Below are positions 35,902 to 46,471 of a stretch of DNA of 64,000 nt, one piece after another. This stretch comes from Lepidodermella squamata. Lineage: Eukaryota > Gastrotricha. The DNA lies in NCBI GenBank assembly GCA_047495785.1, contig JBLDXI010000032.1, positions 992,001 to 1,056,000 on the forward strand. The letters are read 5' to 3'. The notes under the pieces are model-generated. The model worked only from the letters and a program-made list of their open reading frames with translations, did not search any database and had not been told where the DNA came from. A program made the position numbers and the translations under genes. Within the stretch, counting starts at the first letter, position 1. Each line of letters opens with the position of its first letter.

Positions 35902-37177
35902 CTTTGACAATGAAAGACCTAATCAAAAATCAAAAGTCAAAAGGAATTAAACTAATTGTTTCACTTGTAGCTGGTGCTGTATGTCGTAGAGATAATTTCA
36001 AAAATGTTATAATCCCACTTTCGATTCCGGGGTAATGTAAAAAATGCAACGGGTGGCTGAGCGACCGTCGCAAGAAACTGAGTGAGTGTAGCAGAAACAT
36101 GAGTGAACATCGCAATATCCAGTGTGTTGTAGCATAATCCCATGTAAAGTTTGCTACATTCACTCAACATTTGCGACGCTCACTCAGCTTTTTGCAGCGC
36201 TCACCATTCAAGTCAAATGCAACTCTAAACACACAATATCTCCCATCACTAAAACAAAGACATTCCGGCGCTGCGGACATCACAGGCTCTGGTGGGCCAT
36301 CACACTGGTGTCGCACATTGCAAAAGAGAAAATAGCTTAGAAAATTCACGTAAGATGCGAGCAAACTTCAGGCTTGTCTATTTCGAAATAGACTTAAGAG
36401 CTAAAGCTGGAAGCTCTAAGCAAACTGAAAACAACCAAATGCGCAATAGTTTCGACAGCGGAGCCGCTAAGAGTGGTTGTTTCTTAATCATTCTAACTAT
36501 AAAAATCAAAATAAATTTAACGCCTGCAGACCATTCCAAGCCAATTAAATCAATAGACGAAATCACAGAAAGACGAGCTGCGAACGTCCCACGTCCCACT
36601 TTCCAAATCCGTCGGTAGGTAACGTTAAAACAGGTACTTGAAAAATCGCTTGCTGCGCCGCGACTCATGAAGCGCGACCTTTCTGCAGCCAAGCGCGCCA
36701 AATATAAACATGCATTTTATTTAAACTATCAAATAATTGAAAATAAAAGAGAGAGCCACTTTTTATAATTTGTGTTTTAAAATGTCAAAACGACGCACAA
36801 TTTTATTTCGAACAAAACAAACGAGTTTCGAACCGAGTTCTTGGGCTTGGAAACCGGTCGAATGTGTACGAATCCACGTCGCCAGCGATGCCACTTGACT
36901 TCTTTCTTGTGGCTAATGATCCAATAGTATGGGCAATTGCGAGCTGAATAAGTTTCAACGTTTTTACGGGGAAATTATACCTTTTACTTTGCTATTTTCA
37001 CGTAAATTGACTCAAAGCACATGCTGTCTATTGGCGTTTGAGCCCGAAGGCTGGTAGCTTTTACTGCTCCAGTTAAAATATTATGTTTGTGTTGCGTGTC
37101 TCATAATCCACCCGCTATCTAACTGCCACATTTAAGCCAACTTTTACTTTGTAGATCGAGCCTGGTGGTGTTTTATC
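35902..37177. promoter_or_regulatory. Divergent intergenic region with an imperfect foldback
   Basis: Separates the Cys-rich membrane protein (-) from LIN54 (+). An imperfect inverted repeat lies at about 36055-36093 and 36152-36188, with internal GAGTGA repeats. Short frames here look accidental. Confidence 0.5.
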
Positions 37178-38843
37178 ATGGAGTATAAAGTGGTCGAATC
37201 AGAGCCACGAGCGTCTTCATCGTCGTACGATGTGCCGTCGAAGTCTATTCCAGTGGCACAGATTAAAACCCCAACCAAGCAGCATATTCAGATTGTTGCG
37301 CTTAAACCTAGCCCCTTGAAGCAACAGTTGACTGGCGGGAGTCATCTGTTGAATGCTGTGCAGCAGCGAATACCAGTCACTGCGGTTCCAGTTAGTATTC
37401 AACAGGGTCAATCTCAACCGACCCAAGTTGTTTACTACACAACTTCTTCAAATTCCGACACTGGACACCCGCAACGATTTACTATTCATCCTGGTCAGAA
37501 AAGTATCTCGTTCCAGGCTCGTTTACCCACAGGGCCAACCATTACGTTGACACGCCCCACAGTAGTTTCTGCTACTCCATTGATAGCCTTGACTTCGTCG
37601 CACGTTGTCGGCGGCGGAGGAAATAGCTCCAATCAGCAGTCGCATGTCACAGTTGGAGGTCCACAGACTCAGAGCCAGTTCGCGACACCAAATCCACATA
37701 ACCTTATACAACCACCTGCTAATATGCAGCGCACTGTATCTGCGTTACAAGGTCATCCTGGTGGCCCACCTGTTTGGAAATCTCAACACTGGTCACCTCC
37801 TAACCACCAGCTTATCGCTGCCCAGCAGCATCAAACTCAATCAACCAACCAAACGTCAAGTTCTGTAATTGACGTTGATGCCGATGACAGCGCTTCGCAA
37901 ACGAAAGTTGTGCCAGCTAACGGCGAAGGAAATAAGCGGCCTTGTCACTGCAACAAGTCTCAATGTTTAAAACTGTATTGCGAATGTTTTGCGGCTGGAG
38001 AATTCTGCTCCGGATGTAACTGCCAAAACTGCGCAAACAACCTCGAACACGAAGATGAACGCAACAAAGCAATTAAACAGTGCCTTGAGCGAAATCCCAC
38101 TGCCTTCCATCCAAAAATAAGTAAGTGTTTTTGATAATCTTTGTTTCGAGTTTTAATTCAGCATTTTGTTAGTGAAATCAATGGCCGGAAAAGAACTGAT
38201 CGGAGAGAAACGTCAATCGCGGGGGTGTAATTGTAAAAGATCGGGTTGTTGGAAAAATTATTGCGAATGTTACGAAGCGAAAGTCGCGTGTACCGCTGCG
38301 TGTAAATGTGTTGGTTGCCGAAACTGCCCGGAAGCTCAACGGGGGAATCTTTCTTCGTTGAACATTTCATCAACCAGCGACCCGCTGACCACGATTACAT
38401 CTCATCATAACACTTCTCACGCAGGCGCGACAAGTCACCATCATGCGTTGAGTGGCGCTACTCACGGCCATCATTCGCGGGGTTCGCAGCAACAAACTCA
38501 CGTTGGAACTCTATACGATCGGCAGTTAAACAAGCAATTGGCGCAAAAATCGCGTCTCGCTATCCACCATAATCATCAAAAACCAACCAGTAACCAATCG
38601 TCAGGAATAAAACTGCCGCATAAACTGTTTACACCCGACGTTATCGAGGCAACGTGTGCGTGTCTTCTCGCTGTTGCCGACGAGACATCCGAGGCGAATA
38701 CGGCGAGAGCGGCCAGTCACCAAAACGACCCGAATTTTACTGAGAGAGCGATATTGGAGGAATTCGGTCGTTGTCTAGCGCAAATCATCGAAGTCGCGTA
38801 TCGCCCTATAACTTCCGGCGGACCCTCCGCGGGAAATTCCTGA
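37178..38843 (+). CDS. LIN54: LIN54/tesmin family CXC-domain DNA-binding protein
   Basis: The DNA-binding subunit of the DREAM/MuvB cell-cycle complex, which binds CHR elements. Exons 37178-38120 and 38173-38843 (52-bp intron) join in phase to 537 residues. Two Cys-rich CXC motifs are intact: [19 protein letters not shown] (about 252-300), then the short [10 protein letters not shown] linker, then [20 protein letters not shown] (about 328-370). The tyrosine after KL and KN (YCEC) is the DNA-contact residue in human LIN54. The N-terminal half is Gln/Ser/Thr-rich and disordered; the C-terminal part has a His-rich stretch and a conserved helical tail ([28 protein letters not shown]). Confidence 0.95.
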
Positions 38844-39829
38844 GAAAATAAATGCCTTTCAAATAAAATAGTGTTTTTGATGATGATAATTCTTATTTCT
38901 CCTCGATTTTTTTGGTTAGTACCCGAGCGTGTTTGTTTGTTGTTTTCTCGTTTGAATCATGTAAATAATTGTACAAAAATCCAGCCTTGTATATGTAAAA
39001 AATAATGAACTGTAATCAATTTTTGGTACGTCAATGATAAAGAAGTGATAATAAAATATTCGTCCGATTTTTGTGCCTACGCGCCTTTTCTGTTTTTTTC
39101 AAGTTGCACGGAGGAGCTGCACACATCGACATCAGTAAAGGCGTTGGGGCACTTGATGAAACGTACCTTCATACTATCAAACTCTCGGCACTTATCATCT
39201 TTCCATGAAATCAGGTTTTTATATTCGTACAAAAAAGTCTGTCTTGGTAATAATAATAATAATGATCATGATAAATTTCAATGCGCTTCTTTTACCTCGT
39301 AATTCTTTTCTTTCGTTGTTATGCTTGAATGAATTGGCGAGAATGAATTTTTGTGAAAGGTCTTAGTTGTTTGTAAGCCGCCTCAAAACATGATGATGGA
39401 GCAATAAAAAGGAAGGAAAGATGAGTTTTTCGTCCGAGTTGTTTATTATTCGAGCGGAGTTTTAATTATCATAGGTAGTATTGAGCACGCGTCTGATTGA
39501 AAGAAAGATACACAAGTGATCTTCGAAAGTGACGCAGATTTTACAGTTCGCAAAACAAAAACCGGGTCTTTTCAGCGATAAAACGAAAAAATTTAAAAAA
39601 CATTCAAGAAAGTTGGATTTTTCGTATTGCATTGCGAACATTCCGATTTTTCAAGCAGTTTTACGAACAACAAAGCTTAGTGTGTTAATTTTCACATCAG
39701 GCTATACAAGCCTCCGAAATATACATACATATATCAATATTATTATAATCATTTTCTGAGACATTGAGTCGTAGGTTAGCTAATTAAAAAGAGACATAAC
39801 AAAGATGAGCAACAAAATTAGGGTTCATT
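38844..39829. other. Convergent intergenic region, no gene
   Basis: AT-rich, with an AAT microsatellite near 39248-39265. It separates the 3' ends of LIN54 and the AT-hook gene. Nothing else is seen. Confidence 0.45.
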
Positions 39830-42800
39830 TTATATGAAAGGCAAGTCGTCGTCCAAATTTTCGTTCGGGGTCGCCGGTTTCGCAGGTATCGAACGCCGAA
39901 CAGCTGGCGGCGGGTTGCTTCGACGGTTGACTTGCCGACTTTTCTTCGTAGCGGCGGTCGGCATGACATTTGGCGATGAGCTAGCAGCGCGAGGCGAAAA
40001 TGGCACGGCGATCGTGACGCGCTTCGTCGATTTCTTACCGACAGGCTTTTTATCCGGTAACGGACTCGTTTTATCGACGACTGGCGCCGAGTCAAGACGC
40101 GCTTGTTCGAAACTTTCACTCAAACTTTTCGCAATATCCACCTGCAAAAAATGCAGAAAGATGTAAAATGTTTCATTAAGGCGGATTTTTTTAAATTATA
40201 ATTTTTTATAAAATCGCAATTTGATTACCTCGCTTTCGCTTTCACTACTGCTGTCAGTATAGTCCTCCGAGTCGGAGTCTTGCACCATGATTACGCGCTT
40301 ATTATCAGGTAACAGGGTGGCACGGGAACTGGTCACTGAAGCGTAGGCGTTGGCTGAGAAATTGTTCATATTTGCCACGAGCGCACTTCCCGAAGCTGCT
40401 TTGTACAACATATCCCAATCGTTGATAATAGGGGCGCAGCCAGGGTCCAGGAGAGTAGTCACAGAAAATCTACAAAAAAAATCCAGATAAATAATTCGGC
40501 CTAGTAGCGCAGTCACCAAAAGGCTAATTTTGCGCATTCATCAGTTTCAATTTTTCAAATTTTTCAAAGTTGGAGCCCAGTTGGATCGAGCAGTTGCTTC
40601 AACAACTGAGCGTCGGCAAGCCGATTCAACGAGCCATGAATGCTATTTACGAGCAACTCAACAGGCATTCTTGTCCCTTCTCTACGATTTTACCAAAATA
40701 AAAACCCGATAAAACCGGATGGGAAGATTTAGAAAATTTCCGCATGTCACCGATTATTCCTTCGTATTTTCATTCTGGCGCGTTTCTATTTATGCCTGGT
40801 TGATTCGAAGGCTCAAGTTACCGTTGATGATGATGAGCACATACTGGCATTTTTTCGAGGCGAGGAAACTAGCGACAATCTACGATCAGTTTTCACCATA
40901 TTCATCGATGATATAGTTGCCTGCGTTCGTGACGGCGTGACTTTTGATGACGGGAACTACGATTTTCGCCTGATCGTTCTGTGCGATTATTCTTTGCTGA
41001 CAAAGCTATTGGCTTGCGCTCATCCCAGTACTGGCTACAGTTGCCCTGTATGTGAGTTTGGTGAATCGAGCATAAAGCCTACGACAAAAGATTCTCCAGA
41101 AATAAAAACTTCCAGTAGCAGTCGCCAGTTTAGAAACTCTGGGAAAAACCAACTTTTAAACGCCGCAGATATGACTCTTGAGCAACCTGGATTCCTCTCA
41201 AATTAACTTTCGACAGGGAAACCAGAAAGTTGCACTAGAAGTTAACTTTTGCATGAGGAATGACATGGAGCTTTACTACTGTATCTTAAAGCGCCTCATC
41301 TCAGCCTTCACGAGAGCTGCGACTTTTATATTTCCTGCATCGTGAAATCAAATTTCTGTAGATTGCGTTTATTTTGACCGGTGTTCCTCAATAGCGTTCT
41401 CGGACCGCTTCTATGTTTGTTTTTCATAAATAACCTACCTTTTGTCATCAAGCACTTGGATTGTTAGAAATGTATGCCGATGACGTTAAAATATATCCTC
41501 AAACGGTATATTCTCAAACGGTGCTTGGGTAGCGCTTCTCAAACGGTGGGTCGCGACCCCCGCGGGGGCGAGGAAACTAGCGAAAAGCTCCGATCACTTT
41601 CCCCCCATTCATCGATGATATAGCCGCCTGCGTTCTTGACGGCGTGAGTTTCGATGACGCGAACTACTATGCGACTACAATTTCGCCTAATCGTTTTGTG
41701 CTCATCCCAAAATTGAATTTCGTGAATCGAGCATAAAGCCGACGTCAAAAGATTCTCCGAAAATCAAAATTTCCCGTAAAAGTCGCCAGCAGAGTGAGTA
41801 ACTCTGGGAAAAGCTAACTTTTGAACGCCGCAGGAGCCAGAGGTGGCTTTGTGATGAGAATTATGTTGTTAAAACTTGAGAGATAATTGAAATACTGAAA
41901 TACGATGAAATTGGAAGCGAAAATGTAGTAAAAATAATTTTTTTCGGCAGTAAATATTTGGTGCATTTGGTATCTTGTCTCAACTAAAAACTGAAAAAGG
42001 GAAAATCCTCTGCAGATTTGCCCACCTCAGTAACCTGAATGACTGTTTCTCTCAAAAGTCAAAATCATAAGCCTGTTGCCTACGCATTATTATGATCTAA
42101 ATCCTAAATCCTAAATTTAAAATCAAATTAATGATACGAAATGACATGAGAATATTTCTTGTTTCCGCGTTATAGCGGGGGCTGACTGTATTCGCTAAAT
42201 TCCGAACAACTTGGTTTGAAATTTCTGGATTTGCCTGTCCCAACTTTTGATAATATAAACGCACATTTTCAACAGCTGATTTCAAATCATGTAAAAAGTA
42301 GGGGATCTAAAGTATAACTTACCCTCTAACATCCAGATTGTTCAATCGTCGGCATTTCAAAATGGCGCTGAAGAACGCGTCCATATCATCAGGATCTTGG
42401 CCAGGCAAATTTGTGTACAGCTCATAGACCGCGAACAAAATGCGAATAATGCCATACGACCGCGACAACGGCGTCAGTGAGACCAAATTTTTGTCCGCCT
42501 CCGAATCAAGCACAGCCGCAAAATGGGACATGCGTAACGCATGGCCACCCGCAAAGTCGAGATTCTCAAAAATAGCCTGTTCTTTCTCCTTCGAAAGCCC
42601 GACAATTGATTTCAACCGGTCAAGCAGCAAAATACTGCCAGTTTTGTACAGCGCCACCGTGTCTTTGTTCAACACACACCGAGCCACCCGCAGCATTCCC
42701 TGCCAATCGACGCGAAAAACGCGGAAAAGCAGCGGCAGACGAGTCGCAAGTTTTTTCTCGACTGGCTCATGCGTCAACGGGTTGTTGCGAAGCCCCATTA

Positions 42801-44970
42801 AATAGCCCATTATCGAGGCAATTTTCTTCAAAACATGCACATTCGACCGCCGATCAGCACCGAGAAGTGCTAAAATCTGCCCTACGTTCAGTAGGGCCGA
42901 TGCCCGGCGACGGACAAACTTATTATCGTTGTACCGTTGGACTTTCGGCAGAACTTCCGAAAGTACAAAACTCGAGAAAATCGCTTGATTTTTCGGGAGA
43001 ACTCTGTCAATTGTTTGCATGCATTGCGTTAGGCCGAGCTCGACTAGACTAGGCACGCCGCCTTTTTTACGCGGTACGCAAAATCCGGGCAAAATTTGCG
43101 ATAATTTCGGCATTTTCTTGCTGGAAAGCTGAAATTTCGAGGTGCTGTAAATTCGCCGGTATTCGTAACTTGATTTCGGCTCAGATTCTTCCACTTTTAC
43201 GCTAGTAGCACCCAGCGATTTACTTTGACGTTTTGGCAGTGCTGAAGTGGTGGCCTTATCCGAGGTTTGAGCCAGTGATTCGAAAGCTACGCTCTCCTCC
43301 TTAACGGGCGGCATTTTAGTCGGCCCATCGTTCTCTGGAAAATAAAATCTTAAAATTCCAGAATGTAATTGAGATCAAAGTTTTACCACTACGGAAATCG
43401 GAAACGGAGGTAGGCCGGCTAGAAGATGATATGCTATCGATTCGAGAATCACATCGGACTAAAAATGCGAAATTGTGTTATATTTCACTTATTTTTTTTT
43501 TCGAAAATATTACTCGATGGAGTCGCAGATTTAGCACCACATGAACCGACGCTAGAACTAGGTCTGGAGCTCGATCTCGAGCTAGATCGAGTAGAAACAC
43601 CCAGAGGCGGCACGGCACTCTGCGACCTGGTGCTTCGCCTTGCAGCATTTGAAGGGATAACTGTTTAGAAATTTAATTCAAATTTTAAATTAATTTTTCA
43701 AATATTAAACAAACCTGGACTAACGCCCTCCTTTAGCCGAATTACAAACTTTGCAGGTTGAGGTTTTGGCTTTTCGATCGGCTGAATCAAAGCAGAGGAA
43801 CTTGGAAAATCTACTAAAAAAATAAGATAAATAAATAAAATTCTAATTCAAATCAGAGATTGCATACAAGGTGGATTAGATGCCTCGTTAATACCGGTAG
43901 GTGTGGGAGCAGGCACTTCAGGTTCCGCAGCTACAGCCAGTAAGGCTGCGGTTTTCGAGACAATAACTGAAAATAGACGCCAAATTTACGGTTATTTTGA
44001 GAATTTTATGTTAACAGACCTGGACTAGGACCTCTCATATTTAGTTTTAAAGGCTCCAATTTAGGCCGCTCAGGCGGTGGATTTTTCGCTTTGGGCGGAG
44101 ATTTAGTCGTGGGTTCTTTCGGCTTAGGAACCATAATTGTCATTATAGTCGCTGTCAAAATGATTCAAACAATTAAAACAAAATAAATTCGAAATGAAAT
44201 TATATCTTACAAGGGAGCTCTTTCTCCAATTTTACAGGAGAAATATTCTCCGCAGGCTTAATGCTTGAACTAGACTTTGATTCAGGGGTCGACCGTTTGC
44301 TAGTCGAAGGCGCTTTTTCCGGCGTTTGACGCTTGCTACCAGCAACTTTCACCTCAGGCGTAGAGCGTTTGCTACTCGAACTGCTAATCCGCGTTTCCGG
44401 GGTCGATCGCTTGCTGCCCCTCGAGCTTTGGCTAACCGTCCTTGCGATTTTAGGCGGAGATCCAACCGAAGTAGAACTCGACGAAGTTCCAACAAAAATG
44501 ACGTCACAGCTATCTTCAGACCGGTACTGAAACCCGCTGACCTGCCCAGTCGCGCTCATAGTGCGCGATGGTGGCCGCTTCGGCGCCTGAGTCAGGCCTC
44601 GCCCTCGACCGGGTGGGCGCCCAGGGCCCCGTTTCACCTTAGGCGCGGATTCGCAGCTACCCACTGAAATCGGCGCCGAAACTGTAGTCGCAGTTGAGGT
44701 ATCTGAAGATATTGAAATATACGAGTTTGGACTGCCGGGTCTGCGACTTGAATTCGACAAAAGTGACGTGGTGGAGATGGCAGGTTGGCATGTTCTTGCC
44801 GGGGCTAAGGTAACCGGGGACATATACAGCCGAATGTCCTGGCCCCGGCCTCGCCCGGCCGAGAAGGACCGGCCACTTCTGAGCGTGTGAACGATAGGGC
44901 TCGCAACTTTCGGCACGCCAGGCGGTCCGAAACCTGATGAAAACGGAAATTTATTGCTTTTTCGAGACAT
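39830..44970 (-). CDS. Large AT-hook protein of unknown family, 957 residues
   Basis: Nine exons keep phase throughout: 44970-44211, 44151-44020, 43966-43868, 43813-43715, 43660-43514, 43458-43387, 43334-42323, 40469-40229 and 40141-39830. Exon 1 encodes an AT-hook (KRGPGRPPGRGRG) and five degenerate repeats around SKRSTPE. Exons 2-6 are Pro/Ser/Arg-rich (STRSSSRSSSRPSSSVGS). Exon 7 encodes an ordered helical domain of about 260 residues (LGLTQCMQTIDRVLPKNQAI through YELYTNLPGQDPDDM). Exon 8 is acidic and Ser-rich (DSDSEDYTDSSSESESE), and the protein ends LDDDLPFI. A nuclear DNA- or chromatin-associated role is inferred. I cannot name the helical domain. Intron 7 (1853 bp) is full of transposon relics. 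It starts 73 bp after the ATPAF2 stop. Confidence 0.8.
40853..41832 (+). repeat. Two diverged copies of one repeat inside the AT-hook gene intron
   Basis: Copy 1 (about 40853-41170) and copy 2 (about 41565-41832) share GAGGAAACTAGCGA, TTCATCGATGATATAG, GAATCGAGCATAAAGC and AAAAGATTCTCC in the same order. Copy 2 lacks about 60 bp. Copy 1 translates as FIDDIVACVRDGVTFDD, then LLACAHPSTGYSCPVCEF, like the segment before a C-x2-C motif in some transposase-derived proteins. Upstream blocks (about 40567-40860) are in shifting frames with stops, so it is dead. Confidence 0.75.
41380..41505 (+). pseudogene. Non-LTR retrotransposon reverse transcriptase fragment
   Basis: Translation gives TGVPQ, then after a frame break VLGPLLCLFFINNLPF, then MYADDVKIYPQ. 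These are the conserved palm motifs of LINE reverse transcriptases (GVPQGSVLGPLLF and YADD). The stretch contains a TAG and frame changes and is only about 125 bp, so it is a relic. It sits between the two repeat copies described around it. Confidence 0.85.
42165..42190 (-). repeat. Possible pogo/Tigger-type terminal inverted repeat
   Basis: On the minus strand it reads TACAGTCAGCCCCCGCTATA followed by ACGCGG, matching the TA-CAGT...CCCGCTATAACG ends seen in many invertebrate Tc1/mariner-pogo elements. The partner end was not found in this intron. Confidence 0.5.
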
Positions 44971-45043
44971 CCACCATAAAAGTAAAATGTCCCTAGAAAA
45001 TGCAAGAAATTCGGAATTTTTTTCAACCATCAACAATCAAGCG
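44971..45043 (-). promoter_or_regulatory. Intercistronic region with a splice acceptor-like site
   Basis: Seventy-three bases separate the ATPAF2 stop from the AT-hook gene's ATG. Within it, on the minus strand, TTGCATTTTCTAG precedes GGACATTT, a good acceptor with no donor upstream in the spacer. This is the layout expected for spliced-leader trans-splicing in an operon. A short out-of-frame ATG lies between the acceptor and the start. Confidence 0.6.
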
Positions 45044-46008
45044 CTATTTCTTTTTGATCACAGAATGTTTTTCGGTCACAAAATGGAAGTATAAAACGCA
45101 GGCGGCGAGTTGGGTGACTAAATCATGGTGTTCGATATCGTGGTGCCATTCGACACTTCCCCATTGTTTGATTTGGTAATTTTGCTCCAATCTCGATAGA
45201 TTCGCCGCCTCCTCAACGGAAATAGCCTTGTTGATAACGGCCATGCATAAAATCAACGATTTCGTACACTCAACCGCATGTTGAACGGCAAACAGAGCGG
45301 GTAGAGATAGCTGAGACAGGTATAACTTGAAACTATTCAATACAGATGGATCGAATTTCAGCGGTGCTAGGCCAGTTGTAGTCGCTAATTTCACATTAAG
45401 CCTGATAAAAATTATATTTAAGAAGGATTAAATTAATTTTTTTTTGCAAATTACCGATTTTCTACCCATCTTAAAATCGGGTCCCATTTCTCCTCCTGAT
45501 GCTTAGCTTCAACAGGCTCTTCACTTCGAAAGCTGTTTAAAAATAACAAAAAATGCCGCATTTCAGCAAAATACCGCAAAATTCGAACCATAAAGTGTCG
45601 GTTTCAAGGTAATTCATGCACGACGCAATGAGTGTATTCGCGTCCAATTTTCGTGGGTTGTCGATAACCGTATTGCAAATGGCCGTCAGGGTCATTGCGT
45701 CACGCTTGATCGTTTTCTTCTGGCGATTCCACTCCTCAGCAACTGCTAAAGCAAGGCCTTCACTCGGGAACGAAAGAATATGGCCCATTGGAGTTTTCAG
45801 TCTTCTTTTGTCCAGCGTTATTTCAAATTCACTCGAATTTTTTCCACTCCCGATGACAGTCACATGTTTGTAAAATTTCCGCGGCTCTGTAATAATCGAT
45901 GAAGAGTTAGTTTCGGGTATTTTCCGGGGTTTTTCTACCTTTCAACGAGTCTGCAAACGACGTGAATCGAACAGGAATTCTATGCAATAACAAAGCTCTT
46001 CGCAGCAT
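45044..46008 (-). CDS. ATPAF2: ATP synthase assembly factor 2 (ATP12)
   Basis: A mitochondrial chaperone that binds the alpha subunit during F1-ATPase assembly. Four exons (46008-45939, about 45886-45589, 45532-45455, 45401-45044) keep phase and give about 267 residues. The N-terminus (MLRRALLLHRIPVRFTS) looks like a mitochondrial presequence. Family landmarks are RKFYKHVTVIGSG, LDKRRLKTPMGHILSFPSE, the WDPIL segment in exon 3 and LEQNYQIKQWGSVEWHHDIE near the end. The donor of intron 2 (GTTCGA) is weak, but it gives the family sequence TDTLCFRSEEP. It is probably the first gene of a two-gene operon. Confidence 0.94.
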
Positions 46009-46471
46009 TTTCTCTATCAAAAAAGTCGAAAAAATTAGAGACAAAAATTACTCAATTTATTCTTTTTTAGCAATTTCTTTCACCAGTAGTTTTCATCGAT
46101 ATATTTCAATTTTTTAGTAGTCGAAGAAACATGCAAGTACACATAAATGTCGATATATTCATATCTGTTTCAATTGCTCAATTCCCCAGTGTTAAAAAAA
46201 TATTACAACTATCATTTGTTAGTAGTAGGGAAGTCGAATCGACGCAGAAAAGACGCAACAGTGAAGAAAATGGGACAGTGAAATAAAGGCTTCAATAGCA
46301 CATCTCCTTCAAAATAAATTACACACACGCAGGGCGACTATACTCGAAATGTGTGTTTGTGACAAGAAAGAAGTATAACAACGAATCAAGAGCAACGCCG
46401 TGAGAGAGATGCCGGGTAAGGCTTGGAAAGCGGCCATTTTACAAGTGACTTTATAAAAATGTTTACTAACT

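Noticed and set aside
36292-36701. Overlapping frames upstream of LIN54 on both strands
   Set aside because: No domain, no splice support and mutual overlap; they look accidental in promoter DNA.
39834-40166. 110-residue plus-strand frame
   Set aside because: It is the antisense shadow of the last exon of the AT-hook gene, which fits phase and ends in a conserved-looking acidic tip.
42097-42285. Open frame on the minus strand as an extra exon of the AT-hook gene
   Set aside because: Its acceptor would break the phase, while exon 7 joins the exon at 40469 in exact phase; the frame also runs through a transposon-like end.
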